A stretch of DNA of 64,000 nucleotides from Trichocoleus sp. GTDB taxonomy: Bacteria > Cyanobacteriota > Cyanobacteriia > Elainellales > Elainellaceae. The stretch is taken from contig DATNQD010000017.1 of assembly GCA_036702865.1 (NCBI GenBank), positions 120,946 through 184,945 on the forward strand. Reading direction: 5' to 3'. The translations under genes and the position numbers were made by a program. Below the pieces are notes generated by a model. That model saw only the letters and a list, made by a program, of their open reading frames with translations, searched no databases and was not told the origin of the DNA. Positions 8,532 to 17,121 of this stretch are shown one piece after another. The stretch's first letter is position 1. Every line of letters starts with the position of its first letter.

Positions 8532-10763
8532 ATGGCAACAAAATTCCCTAAATTTAGCCAGGGTCTTGCTCAAGATCCAACTACAAGGCGAATTTGGTAC
8601 GGGATTGCCACTGCTCATGATTTTGAAAGTCACGATGGCATGACAGAGGAGAATCTTTATCAAAAGATTTTCGCCTCTCACTTTGGTCATGTGGCAATCA
8701 TCTTCCTGTGGACATCCAGTTTATTGTTCCACGTTGCTTGGCAAGGCAACTTTGAAAGTTGGATCAAAGATCCGCTTCATGTTCGCCCGATCGCCCATGC
8801 AATTTGGGACCCTCATTTTGGGAAAGCGGCGGTTGATGCTTTTACTCAGGGTGGTGCAAACTATCCGGTAAACATTGCTTATTCGGGTGTGTATCACTGG
8901 TGGTACACGATCGGGATGCGAACCAATGGCGAACTGTACATGGGTTCCGTCTTCCTGCTCCTGCTGGCGGCACTGTTCCTATTTGCAGGCTGGCTGCACC
9001 TTCAGCCCAAGTTCCGTCCCTCCTTGTCCTGGTTTAAGAACGCTGAGTCCCGTTTGAATCACCACCTGGCAGGTTTGTTTGGGGTGAGTTCGCTGGCTTG
9101 GGCAGGTCACTTGATCCACGTCGCTATTCCTGAATCTCGGGGACAGCATGTGGGCTGGAATAACTTCTTGACCACCCCCCCTCATCCGGCAGGCTTAACG
9201 CCTTTCTTTACCGGGAATTGGGGTGCCTATGCTGCCAATCCAGATACAGCACAGCATGTCTTTGGTACGGCACAAGGATCTGGAACTGCCATTCTCACTT
9301 TCCTGGGTGGCTTCCATCCGCAGACTCAATCGCTTTGGTTGACGGATATGGCGCATCACCATTTAGCGATCGCCGTTCTGTTTATCATTGCGGGTCACAT
9401 GTACCGCACTAACTTTGGAATTGGTCACAGCATTAAAGAAATGCTCAATTCTAAAGCAGGTCTGTTGACGCCAAGAAGTGAAGGTCAGTTCAATCTGCCT
9501 CACCACGGTCTGTATGACACGTACAACAACTCGTTGCACTTCCAGCTAGGAATTCACCTTGCCTCACTGGGTGTAGCAGCGTCACTGGTGGCACAGCACA
9601 TGTACTCGATGCCACCCTACGCATTCATGGCGAGGGATTTTACAACCCAAGCGGCTCTCTATACCCATCACCAATACATTGCTGGATTCTTGATGGTTGG
9701 GGCGTTCGCTCACGGTGCTATCTTCTGGGTACGAGATTATGATCCAGTACAGAATCAGGGAAATGTGCTCGATCGCGTCTTGAACCACAAAGAAGCAATT
9801 ATCTCTCACTTGAGTTGGGTGTCTTTGTTCCTGGGCTTCCACACTCTGGGGCTATACGTCCATAACGACGTTCAGGTTGCTTTTGGTACGCCAGAGAAGC
9901 AAATTCTGATTGAGCCTGTGTTTGCTCAGTTTATTCAGGCATCACACGGGAAGCTGCTTTACGGCTTCGATACATTGCTCTCGAACTCAGGAAGTTTAGC
10001 TTCAACTGCCTGGCCCAACCATGCCAACGTTTGGCTTCCGGGCTGGCTCGATGCCATCAACTCCGGCACAAACTCCTTGTTCCTGACGATCGGTCCTGGC
10101 GATTTCCTGGTACACCATGCGATTGCTCTGGGTCTGCACGTCACCACATTGATTTGCGTCAAAGGGGCGCTGGATGCTCGCGGCTCGAAACTCTTCCCGG
10201 ATAAGAAGGATTTCGGCTTTACCTTCCCTTGTGATGGTCCGGGTCGTGGTGGTACTTGCCAAACTTCTGCCTGGGAACAGTCGTTCTATCTCGCCGTCTT
10301 CTGGATGCTGAATACGATCGGCTGGGTCACGTTCTACTTCCACTGGAAGCATCTGGGCATCTGGCAAGGTAATGTGGCGCAGTTCAACGAAAGTTCAACT
10401 TACCTGATGGGCTGGCTCCGCGATTATCTCTGGCTGTACTCGGCTCCCTTGATCAACGGCTATAACCCGTTTGGGATGAATAGTATGGCGGTTTGGGACT
10501 GGATGTTCCTCTTTGGACACCTGGTCTGGGCAACCGGATTCATGTTCCTGATCTCCTGGAGAGGATACTGGCAAGAGCTGATTGAAACGCTCGTCTGGGC
10601 ACATGAACGCACGCCACTAGCAAACCTGGTGCGTTGGAAAGATAAGCCCGTTGCGCTATCGATCGTGCAAGGCTGGTTGATTGGTTTGATTCACTTTACG
10701 GTTGGCTACATTTTGACTTACGCTGCCTTCCTCATCGCTTCCACAGCAAGTCGATTTGCCTAG
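8532..10763 (+). CDS. psaB: Photosystem I core protein PsaB, probable solo paralogue (PsaB2)
   Basis: Eleven-helix reaction-centre subunit binding P700 chlorophylls and the FX iron-sulfur cluster. The 743-residue product starts [20 protein letters not shown] and has the FX loop [12 protein letters not shown] with both cysteines, and the conserved ends [16 protein letters not shown] and [13 protein letters not shown]. It departs from the usual sequence at otherwise strongly conserved spots: [14 protein letters not shown] where GGTCDISAWDAFY is typical, [13 protein letters not shown] for SIVQARLVGLAHF, and [19 protein letters not shown]. psaA, normally directly upstream and cotranscribed, is absent. 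Together these point to a duplicated psaB2-type gene for alternative PSI complexes (inference). The ATG at 8532 was chosen over an upstream in-frame start to match the family N-terminus. Confidence 0.93.
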   Translation: MATKFPKFSQGLAQDPTTRRIWYGIATAHDFESHDGMTEENLYQKIFASHFGHVAIIFLWTSSLLFHVAWQGNFESWIKDPLHVRPIAHAIWDPHFGKAAVDAFTQGGANYPVNIAYSGVYHWWYTIGMRTNGELYMGSVFLLLLAALFLFAGWLHLQPKFRPSLSWFKNAESRLNHHLAGLFGVSSLAWAGHLIHVAIPESRGQHVGWNNFLTTPPHPAGLTPFFTGNWGAYAANPDTAQHVFGTAQGSGTAILTFLGGFHPQTQSLWLTDMAHHHLAIAVLFIIAGHMYRTNFGIGHSIKEMLNSKAGLLTPRSEGQFNLPHHGLYDTYNNSLHFQLGIHLASLGVAASLVAQHMYSMPPYAFMARDFTTQAALYTHHQYIAGFLMVGAFAHGAIFWVRDYDPVQNQGNVLDRVLNHKEAIISHLSWVSLFLGFHTLGLYVHNDVQVAFGTPEKQILIEPVFAQFIQASHGKLLYGFDTLLSNSGSLASTAWPNHANVWLPGWLDAINSGTNSLFLTIGPGDFLVHHAIALGLHVTTLICVKGALDARGSKLFPDKKDFGFTFPCDGPGRGGTCQTSAWEQSFYLAVFWMLNTIGWVTFYFHWKHLGIWQGNVAQFNESSTYLMGWLRDYLWLYSAPLINGYNPFGMNSMAVWDWMFLFGHLVWATGFMFLISWRGYWQELIETLVWAHERTPLANLVRWKDKPVALSIVQGWLIGLIHFTVGYILTYAAFLIASTASRFA

Positions 10764-10800
10764 TCACACATACATCTTTTAAGGTGTTGCCATAAGTCCG

Positions 10801-10829
10801 GGGTGGGGGTAAAACTCCACCCTCTTTTT
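10801..10829 (+). terminator. Intrinsic terminator after psaB
   Basis: GGGTGGGG (10801-10808) pairs with CTCCACCC (10815-10822), with one G-T pair, and is followed by CTTTTTG. It lies 38 nt after the psaB stop codon, as expected for a rho-independent terminator. Confidence 0.75.
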
Positions 10830-10858
10830 GTTTAGGTTGTTTAGGTTGTTTAGGGTTT
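10830..10858. repeat. Short tandem repeat TTTAGGTTGT
   Basis: Almost three direct copies of a 10-mer (TTTAGGTTGT, TTTAGGTTGT, TTTAGGGTTTT) immediately after the terminator. No function is evident. Confidence 0.55.
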
Positions 10859-11205
10859 TTGTTTGGGCTTTGTTGGATTTTGCTGGGCAAGTTGTTGAGC
10901 GCAAAGGAGGGAGCATCCCAAGCCAATGCAAGCTATCACAAGCAAGCTAAAAAACCAGGAGGCTTTGAAGCACACCCTGGTCAGGAGGTTTCTGGGAGAT
11001 CTGGGAGAAAGGGATTGCTAGGCAGTGTTTTACTCCCTAACCAGGAGGAACCGAACTGCTCATAGTTTCCTTAAAGGGGGATTTAGAGAAATCGATCGAC
11101 TGAGGCTCCAGGATCAGAGCTTTTCAAACATCCTTCTAGCGCAAATGACAGACGATCGATCGCCTGCCACTCACCAACCATCAAGTATCAACCAAGTATC
11201 AACGA

Positions 11206-12363
11206 CTAAAGGTCTTTCAAAATCAAATGATTCTGCTCATCCACAACTATCTTTTGTTCTTGTTGTAGATGGCTAAGCATCCGCGTCACTGTGACTCTGG
11301 TTGTACAGCAGGAAGCAGCTAGATCTTCATGAGTAAGACGAACTTTCAAGCGAGTGCCCTCTGGCACAGGTTCCCCAATTTCTTGCTTCAGGAGTTCTAG
11401 CAGGCAGAATAAGCGGTCTGCGATTCGGGGTTGTCCATAAATGACGAGCAGAAGTTCAGCCTGTTTGAGCCGCTGGTTCATCTGGTCAAAGAGGCGCTGC
11501 CTGAGTGTGGCAGAGGTGGCAATATCTTCTAGCGCAATTGAGCAAAGTTGGGTGTTCGTGAGTGCTGTTGCTTGGTAGAGTGGCAGGGTTGTTAGATGCG
11601 CCCCAAAAGAAGCAGATTGACCTGCTAAGCCAACCAAAATCTCTTGTCCATTATTGGCGAATGCGCTGAGTTTTACCAATCCAGAACGGACTTGCCAAAT
11701 CGAATTTAGCTCTAAAGGAATGATTTCTCCCTTGTGATACCACCGCATCGGATAGCCATCATTACTGCCAGAGGACTTGTCATCGGAGATAGCAGGACGC
11801 TCGCTAAAGTCGCGCAGTAACCATCGGATAATGGGCGGTTGTTCAACGTTGTGCTGGCTGGCTTCTACTAAAAGCCGTCCGCGTAAGGCGTGTTTTTGAT
11901 AGGGCTGTACGGAAACTTGCCACTCATGTCTCCACGGTCTTTGGGGCAGATATTGCAACTCAGGCTGAAGCTGTTTTTGTGTTTCTGGTGTGAAGAATAG
12001 GGGCAGGGAGCGATCGATTAACAAAGAGTTGGGCAGGTTTAGCAGACGAGTTGCCGCTCGATTTGCCGACAGAATAATCCCATCCAAGTTTGTAATCAGA
12101 CAAGCATCTGGAATAAACTCTAGAAGTTCCTGCTGTCGCTGTTGTTCGTAAATGAGTGCCGCTTCAGCTTGCTCAAGTTTTTGCTGTTGTCGGTCTAGCA
12201 TTGAGACTGCAAGTTCTAGCCGCTCAGAGGCTACACCAAGTTCCTTCAATGCAGAAGAAAGTAATCCCGGTGAGAGCGAAGCATCATCGTTGGCTCCGTG
12301 ATAGAGGTGAACCAAGCGATCTGACATCGCCTTCATTTGTTGTGTAAAAGCGATTGGGTTCAT
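11206..12363 (-). CDS. PAS-Crp/Fnr transcriptional regulator with NtcA-like helix-turn-helix
   Basis: A 385-residue DNA-binding regulator. Residues about 1-75 are a coiled-coil lead. Residues 76-185 form a PAS-like sensor (LLEFIPDACLITNLDGIILSANRAA). Residues 200-300 form a cyclic-nucleotide-fold domain (YHKGEIIPLELNSIWQVRSG, GLVKLSAFANNGQEILVG, FGAHLTTLP) lacking the arginine-containing cAMP cassette. Residues 310-385 carry a winged HTH whose recognition segment TTRVTVTRML almost repeats that of NtcA. It therefore looks like a PAS-fused NtcA relative, not a cAMP receptor. The start overlaps the stop of the upstream receiver gene by 4 nt, so the two are translationally coupled. It is convergent with psaB. 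Confidence 0.85.
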   Translation of the reverse strand: MNPIAFTQQMKAMSDRLVHLYHGANDDASLSPGLLSSALKELGVASERLELAVSMLDRQQQKLEQAEAALIYEQQRQQELLEFIPDACLITNLDGIILSANRAATRLLNLPNSLLIDRSLPLFFTPETQKQLQPELQYLPQRPWRHEWQVSVQPYQKHALRGRLLVEASQHNVEQPPIIRWLLRDFSERPAISDDKSSGSNDGYPMRWYHKGEIIPLELNSIWQVRSGLVKLSAFANNGQEILVGLAGQSASFGAHLTTLPLYQATALTNTQLCSIALEDIATSATLRQRLFDQMNQRLKQAELLLVIYGQPRIADRLFCLLELLKQEIGEPVPEGTRLKVRLTHEDLAASCCTTRVTVTRMLSHLQQEQKIVVDEQNHLILKDL

Positions 12364-12776
12364 GATACAGGTACTAGAATGTTTTCAGTTAGTTGAGAAA
12401 TAACCGTCATCAGCTCATCAATGAGTAGAGGTTTGAACAAACATCTACAAAAACCAGCAGCCAATGCACTGCTATAAGCCATGCCATCTTTATAGGTGGT
12501 GAAGGCAATCGTTGGAATTTGGTATTTCTTTACCTGCTCAATTGCTTTTATCTTTTGCACAAGCGAGAATCCATCTTCATCGGGCAACAAAATTTCACTG
12601 ATCACCAGATCAGGCTGAACCTGCTCCAGGATGTCTAATGTTTCACTGGCTGTTTCAACTGCGATCGTCTCAATTCCATACATTTGAAACAGTGTCGATA
12701 ACAGGTATCTGGAATCTGAATCTCCATCAACAACAAGTACACGTAAGCGGTTTAACAATGGAAATTGATAATGCAT
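12360..12776 (-). CDS. Degenerate (pseudo)receiver protein
   Basis: A stand-alone CheY-like domain of 138 residues. Beta-1 reads RVLVVDGDSDSR, so the second residue of the acidic pair is glycine. The phospho-acceptor position reads DLVISEILLPDEDG, glutamate instead of aspartate. The switch Thr (IAFTTY) and lysine (CLFKPL) remain. An Asp-to-Glu change at this position often mimics the phosphorylated state, so the protein may be constitutively active or respond to something other than phosphorylation. It overlaps the downstream PAS-Crp gene by 4 nt and is probably its partner. The upstream region carries an unusual palindrome and repeat array. Confidence 0.85.
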   Translation of the reverse strand: MHYQFPLLNRLRVLVVDGDSDSRYLLSTLFQMYGIETIAVETASETLDILEQVQPDLVISEILLPDEDGFSLVQKIKAIEQVKKYQIPTIAFTTYKDGMAYSSALAAGFCRCLFKPLLIDELMTVISQLTENILVPVS

Positions 12777-12820
12777 TGCACAGCACCGTTTCTTTAAATT
12801 ATTTTAAAACTGAATAAATG

Positions 12821-12852
12821 ATAAAAAAGTTTATCTTGATAAACTTTTTTAT
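12821..12852. promoter_or_regulatory. 32-nt palindrome in operon leader
   Basis: ATAAAAAAGTTTATC (12821-12835) and GATAAACTTTTTTAT (12838-12852) are exact reverse complements separated by TT. The element lies 45 nt upstream of the receiver ATG (minus strand). It could be a leader hairpin/attenuator (T-run on both strands) or a dimeric operator. Confidence 0.6.
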
Positions 12853-13111
12853 CCCAATAGACTTCTTTATCTTGAGCATCAGTGAGTTTTTTGAAAATAT
12901 TCATTTAATATCGTGCATCTGCTTCTCACTTTCCAAGTCAGGAATCTTTCAATTCAACTCTTTTACAATTCTCCAGTTTTGAAGAGTACAAGGTTGGTTT
13001 AGGTAGCAACTGACACTTTTGAAGCAAACTTCCAAATGGTTTGACTGGTGCAGTACTGAAAGATAGCCTTTACAACCGATAGTTCAAATTCTAATTTCAT
13101 TTCACAAAAGC

Positions 13112-13347
13112 TTCTGTACGCAATCGTACTTCGAAGTTTCACCTGGATTTCGAGTTGGCTTCACCAGCAACTTTACGAGGCAAAACTAGATATTTTGCCC
13201 TAAGAAAGTTCTGTACGTAAGCGCACAAAAGAACCTGGTTATAGAGCTTCAAGTTGGCTCACCAGCAATTTTAGAAATTCTGTACATAAGCGCACAAAAG
13301 AACCTAGTTTTGGGGCTTCAAGTTGGCTTCACCAGCAATTTTAGAAG
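13112..13347. repeat. Three-unit direct repeat with NtcA-type motifs
   Basis: Unit 2 (13209-13277, 69 nt) and unit 3 (13278-13347, 70 nt) are tandem and nearly identical. Unit 1 (13112-13208) is a longer, diverged copy. All begin TTCTGTAC and share GAGTTGGCTTCACCAGCAA or close variants. Each unit has a GTA-N8-YAC motif near its start: 13116-13129 (GTACGCAATCGTAC, exact NtcA consensus), 13213-13226 and 13282-13295 (both GTA-N8-CAC). Confidence 0.75.
13116..13129. promoter_or_regulatory. NtcA-type site (GTA-N8-TAC) in repeat unit 1
   Basis: GTACGCAATCGTAC matches GTA-N8-TAC exactly and recurs in relaxed form in units 2 and 3. The downstream operon encodes a regulator with an NtcA-like recognition helix, so autoregulation is plausible. 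Confidence 0.5.
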
Positions 13348-13813
13348 GTAAAGAGGATTTGTCGTAGACCCGTATCGATCACGTCAGTAATTTTGCTTGT
13401 GATGTAATTTACCTACACCCTGTTTTAATGCTTTTCTTAATAGAAAGGGCTATGCCAATTCGAGCGAAGAATTCCAAAAAACGCTTGCCCTTCGGATCTC
13501 AGCAATTTATGGGAAGCAGCGCAACTACAAGATACTGAGTCGCAATTATTGAGGGTTACATTTTCTCAATGGTTAGATACTTATTCTCTCTATAGAACCC
13601 TAATCATTAATATTACAAATTGTTTTGCAACAGGTTGTGTCACGAGCTTTTAATCGAACGATCGGTCAACGTTCAGTCTGAGTTGCACTGACTTCTAGCA
13701 ATCGGCTTCCTGGGATCATTGCATTGCCGTTGCTAATACCAAATAGGTAGAACAAAAGTATCTATCGTTCAAAGCTGCCAGGACAGGAGCGATCGAGAGA
13801 GGCAGCCGAAAGG

Positions 13814-14014
13814 TCAAGATCGAGCGATCGAAGCAGCAATAAACAGCGCAACAATAATCGGAATGATAATTGGCACGGCTACTAAAAGCCCCGACTTGCC
13901 GAACCGGATGGGCTGATTGTCTGCCTTCAGGAGTGCAATGACGGCAACAGTTCCCATAACAACCCAAAGAACGCCAAAGAGAATAAAAATGGTATAGGCT
14001 GAATCGCTTTGCAT
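13814..14014 (-). CDS. Small two-helix membrane protein, unknown function
   Basis: A 66-residue protein from ATG 14014 (MQSDSAYTIF), or 71 residues if an in-frame GTG at 14029 is used. It has two hydrophobic segments: TIFILFGVLWVVMGTVAVIAL, and LLVAVPIIIPIIVALFIAA, separated by a short charged loop (KADNQPIRFGKSG). This is the pattern of a small inner-membrane hairpin protein. I do not recognise the family. The overlapping frame at 13716-13967 is low-complexity and cysteine-rich, and looks like a shadow. Confidence 0.55.
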   Translation of the reverse strand: MQSDSAYTIFILFGVLWVVMGTVAVIALLKADNQPIRFGKSGLLVAVPIIIPIIVALFIAASIARS

Positions 14015-14169
14015 AACGAGTTTTTCCACAGGAAGAAGCAGTCGATCAATCCGATCGTCTAATTTTCCATTGTGTCGCAGACGAGCGATCGTTGCAGTGC
14101 ATTAAAGTCAATCAATGTGGATAAATATATAGATAGATTCCTTATGGTCATTCAGCCCAAAACCTGCCC

Positions 14170-14745
14170 TTGAGAACCCCCTCTCACTTCCTCATGACCG
14201 CAGCCCTGGAGCGAGGGTTGTCGCGCATTCCCATCGTTAAGGCGGCTTTCCTATTAGGTTCTGTTGCGCCAGATCTGCCGCTATGGTTGCTTTCGCTCGG
14301 CGGTGCAGCCTACTATCACCTGATTTTGGGCTGGAGTCCCGCAAAAACGGCTGACTTCATGTTCTCCTATCTTTACTTCCACCATCCCTTCTGGCTTGTC
14401 AGCCACAACTTCCTGCACGCACCTCTCATTTTGCTGCTTGGCATTGCCCTGGTTTGGCAAAAGCGACGGAATATTGGCTCTCCCGCTCGTTGGCTCTACT
14501 GGTTTCTCCTTGCCTGCCTGTTTCATTCGATCGTGGATATCTTCACCCACACAGACGACGGTCCCTTGCTGTTTTTCCCGATCGACTGGCACTACCGCTT
14601 TCCCAGCCCCGTCAGCTATTGGGATCCTCGCCATCACGGTCGCATCTTTGCCCGCTTTGAGCTAAGCCTCGATGGCATTCTGCTCATTTATCTCCTCACC
14701 CGATCGGTTTGCAAGCGCTTACGCCGCCAACCACCTGCTCCATAA
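14170..14745 (+). CDS. Membrane-bound metal-dependent hydrolase-like protein
   Basis: A 191-residue membrane protein opening TPSHFLMTAALERG, which resembles the N-terminus of YdjM/zinc-dependent phospholipase C-like membrane proteins. Likely metal ligands are the histidine near the start, the aspartate in GSVAPDLPLW, the HNFLHAP pair and CLFHSIVDIFTHTDDGP. Several hydrophobic segments alternate with these motifs. The start is a TTG at 14170; the next ATG at 14194 would remove the TPSH motif, so TTG is preferred. Function is unproven. Confidence 0.75.
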   Translation: MRTPSHFLMTAALERGLSRIPIVKAAFLLGSVAPDLPLWLLSLGGAAYYHLILGWSPAKTADFMFSYLYFHHPFWLVSHNFLHAPLILLLGIALVWQKRRNIGSPARWLYWFLLACLFHSIVDIFTHTDDGPLLFFPIDWHYRFPSPVSYWDPRHHGRIFARFELSLDGILLIYLLTRSVCKRLRRQPPAP

Positions 14746-14898
14746 CACTGTCTTCCCGTACCTTTATGTCCTAGTTCCGAATATTCACCCACGCGGGTGA
14801 TTTCACTGAAACTTCCGGAAATTCATCTGCTGTGCGTTGATTCCTTCTTTAGACAGTTCAAGACACTTCACCATTCAGAACATTAGGAGAGTCAACAC

Positions 14899-15315
14899 AT
14901 GATCCTTCCCACCACCGCCGCTTATGTCAACACAGCCGGAACACCCCTCAATGTCCGCTCGGCTCCCAACGGACGAATCATTGGTACTGTTGCCAACGGC
15001 ACGATCGTCAACGCTGCCAATAATGCTGTGATTGCAGGTGGCTACCATTGGGTTGAAATTGCCCCAAGTCGCTGGGTTGCTGCTGAGTTTTTAGTCCGTG
15101 CGCTCAACGAAGCAACAGTTCACACCAATGGCACACCTCTGAACGTGCGCTCAACGCCTAACGGTCGTCTGATTGATGCGCTGCCCAACGACACTCCCGT
15201 TTATGTATTTAGCAATGCCATTAAAGCAGGCTCATATGCTTGGGTTCAGATTGGGCCAAACCGCTGGGTTGCTGAAGAGTTTCTCGACTACATCATGTCG
15301 ATCGCCACCGTCTAA
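14899..15315 (+). CDS. Protein with two bacterial SH3 repeats
   Basis: 138 residues made of two tandem SH3b modules: GTPLNVRSAPNGRIIGTVANG ... HWVEIAPSRWVAAEFL and GTPLNVRSTPNGRLIDALPN ... AWVQIGPNRWVAEEFL. The NVRSxPNG signature is typical of SH3_3 domains, which bind peptidoglycan or proteins at the envelope. No signal peptide or lipobox is evident. The GGAGAG ribosome site before the ATG supports the start. The two repeats clearly arose by internal duplication. There is no catalytic domain, so it is probably a binding or scaffold protein. Confidence 0.85.
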   Translation: MILPTTAAYVNTAGTPLNVRSAPNGRIIGTVANGTIVNAANNAVIAGGYHWVEIAPSRWVAAEFLVRALNEATVHTNGTPLNVRSTPNGRLIDALPNDTPVYVFSNAIKAGSYAWVQIGPNRWVAEEFLDYIMSIATV

Positions 15316-15538
15316 ATGATTCGATCGGGGAACAGAAAACAGAGAACTGGGGACAGAAACTAAGCGCTTCATCATCAGGCTTTCACCCACTCCACTTTCC
15401 CCAATCAATGCTGCACTGCTATTCATCTCAGCATTTATATCCGTTCCCCGTCCTCGGTCACAACGATCGAGGATTTTTAGCCATCGTCAGGGTTAACCTG
15501 ACAGGATCGAGTCATCCCGCAGTAACCCATTCCCTTTC

Positions 15539-15961
15539 TCAACCAGCCTTTACCAGTACCGAATTCCCCTCAACCTTAACTTGATAAGCAGCTAACGGCT
15601 TGTTCGCTGGACCTTGCAGCACTTTTCCATCAGCGGCAAACTGAGAGGCATGGCAGGGACATATGAATGTACTTTGGTCTTTCTGCCAGTTGATGGTGCA
15701 GCCTGTGTGAGTACAGGTTGGGTTGACGGCAATGAGGCTACTGGGATTTGCCGGATCACGGACAACAAGAACCTTCGTTGGCTCATTTTCAATCAAAATC
15801 TTGCCGTTTGTCTCCAGGTCAGAGAGCGTGCCCACCGTTTGAAAGCCATCACTGTTTGGCGGACTCACCGCCGCATTTTCTTTTGCAGGCGTACAGGCAA
15901 CGATCGCCAGCGGCACGGCACTACCAACCCCGACTAACCCAATAAAGTCACGTCGCTTCAT
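15539..15961 (-). CDS. Rieske [2Fe-2S] protein with Tat/lipoprotein-type signal
   Basis: A 140-residue single-domain Rieske protein. The N-terminus has twin arginines (MKRRDFIGLVGVG) followed by a hydrophobic stretch and a lipobox-like IVAC at about Cys23, suggesting folded export and lipid anchoring. Cluster ligands are in CTHTGC and CPCHAS, with GPANKPLAAYQV closing the fold. It is smaller than cytochrome b6f PetC (about 180 residues with a longer membrane helix) and has no petA neighbour. It is likely a small auxiliary Rieske protein in the cell envelope; its partner is unknown. Confidence 0.85.
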   Translation of the reverse strand: MKRRDFIGLVGVGSAVPLAIVACTPAKENAAVSPPNSDGFQTVGTLSDLETNGKILIENEPTKVLVVRDPANPSSLIAVNPTCTHTGCTINWQKDQSTFICPCHASQFAADGKVLQGPANKPLAAYQVKVEGNSVLVKAG

Positions 15962-16314
15962 AAACTTCAGTCCTGAAAGAATGTTTGAACCTTTGCGCTA
16001 CAGACTCTTTTCGAGCATCTGCTCCGCTTTCAATGAACCTTAAACTCCCTCAAAACCTACCCCTATTTTCGCCCAGAACTCTGAGTATCCGGACAAGAAG
16101 CCCGGTGAGGCAAGCCTGATCCGTTGTATCCCATGCCTTCCCCATTGTGCAAATCGTTAAGCTTCTTGCAAATCGAGCAATTCCTCAGAACCCAACGCCT
16201 AAGATGGAAATGAAGCAGGGTGAATGCTGTTGTGCTGAAACTTGCGTTTTAGTGCGGGGTTGAAACCTGCGGAAGTAGGCAATTCCCAGCGAGATAATCC
16301 AAGCTAGATAACCA
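15962..16314. other. Divergent intergenic region upstream of the hydrolase-kinase operon
   Basis: 353 nt between the Rieske gene (-) and the hydrolase (+). The 9-mer TGCAAATCG is repeated directly at 16148-16156 and 16167-16175 (19-nt period). CAAGAAGC (16094-16101) is complementary to GCTTCTTG (16161-16168). These are candidate operator elements for the 16.3-kb operon. No gene was recognised. Confidence 0.5.
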
Positions 16315-17121
16315 ATGATAAGTAGCTTGCTGCATCGAAACAACGTAAATGTGCTGGGGCAAGGCGAACAAACCCTCATCTTTGCTCATGGGTTTGGGTC
16401 TGATCAGACTGCCTGGCGACATCAGGTGGAAGCGTTTGCAGCAAATTATCGGATTGTTTTGTTTGACCATGTGGGAGCCGGAAAATCAGACATGGCAGCT
16501 TACAGTCCCCGACGCTATCGATCGCTTTACAGCTATGCCGAAGACCTCTTAGAGCTATGTGCTGAGCTCAAGCTATCACAGGCAATTCTGATTGGTCATT
16601 CAGTTAGTGGCATGGTTAGCCTTTTGGCAGCGCTTCTTGATCCGAGTCGCTTTCGTCAGTTGTTTTTCATCAGTGCTTCGCCTCGCTATCTCAATGATCC
16701 GACAACACAATATATTGGCGGCTTTGAGCAGACTGACCTGGACGCACTTTATGAAGCCATGTCTTCCAATTACTACGCCTGGGTGAGTGGTTTTGCCCCG
16801 ATCGCGATGGGCAACCCCGATCGCCCAGAACTCGCCACAGAATTTGCCACAACCCTGGGAGCCATTCGTCCAGATATCGCGCAGGCGGTTGCTCGCGTCA
16901 TTTTTCAGTCTGACTATCGCGCTGAGTTGCCCAAGCTAACCATTCCAACCGTGATTCTGCAATCCAATAGCGATATTGCGGTTCCATCTGAAGTTGGAAA
17001 ATACCTGGCTGATAAAATCCCCCAAGCTCGCCTGATTCCAATCAACGCTCAAGGACATCTACCCCATATCAGCGCTCCAGACACTGTAACGAGTATCCTA
17101 GCTGCATGTTTAGCCGCCTGA
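16315..17121 (+). CDS. RsbQ/KAI2-type alpha/beta hydrolase
   Basis: 268 residues, similar throughout to B. subtilis RsbQ, a hydrolase-fold sensor partner in stress signalling and a relative of plant KAI2/D14 receptors. The opening [13 protein letters not shown], oxyanion region [24 protein letters not shown], and nucleophile elbow GHSVSG are present. The triad Ser96, Asp220 and His248 coincides almost exactly with RsbQ numbering (Ser96, Asp219, His247). SPRYLNDP and YIGGFEQ also match. No signal peptide is visible. Its stop overlaps the next gene, a membrane hybrid kinase, by 16 nt. In Bacillus RsbQ works with the PAS-phosphatase RsbP; here the coupled partner is a histidine kinase, so a ligand-sensing role is inferred. 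Confidence 0.88.
   Translation: MISSLLHRNNVNVLGQGEQTLIFAHGFGSDQTAWRHQVEAFAANYRIVLFDHVGAGKSDMAAYSPRRYRSLYSYAEDLLELCAELKLSQAILIGHSVSGMVSLLAALLDPSRFRQLFFISASPRYLNDPTTQYIGGFEQTDLDALYEAMSSNYYAWVSGFAPIAMGNPDRPELATEFATTLGAIRPDIAQAVARVIFQSDYRAELPKLTIPTVILQSNSDIAVPSEVGKYLADKIPQARLIPINAQGHLPHISAPDTVTSILAACLAA

Larger units (their letters stand above)
10764..11205. other. Intergenic region between psaB and the PAS-Crp gene
   Basis: 442 nt between convergent genes. It holds the psaB terminator and a short tandem repeat; I see no gene in the remainder. Confidence 0.6.
12777..13813. other. 1-kb non-coding region upstream of the receiver/PAS-Crp operon
   Basis: AT-rich stretch with no supportable coding sequence. 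It contains a 32-nt perfect palindrome at 12821-12852 and three related repeat units at 13112-13347, each with a GTA-N8-YAC motif. It is the likely control region of the operon that starts at 12776 on the minus strand. Confidence 0.65.

Noticed and set aside
13112..13347. Reading the repeat array as a CRISPR
   Set aside because: Only three units, unequal spacing (97 and 69 nt), and the conserved part spans most of each unit, leaving no spacers.
13716..13967. Minus-strand 83-codon frame overlapping the small membrane protein
   Set aside because: Cysteine-rich shadow of the other frame; the alternative frame has two clean membrane helices.
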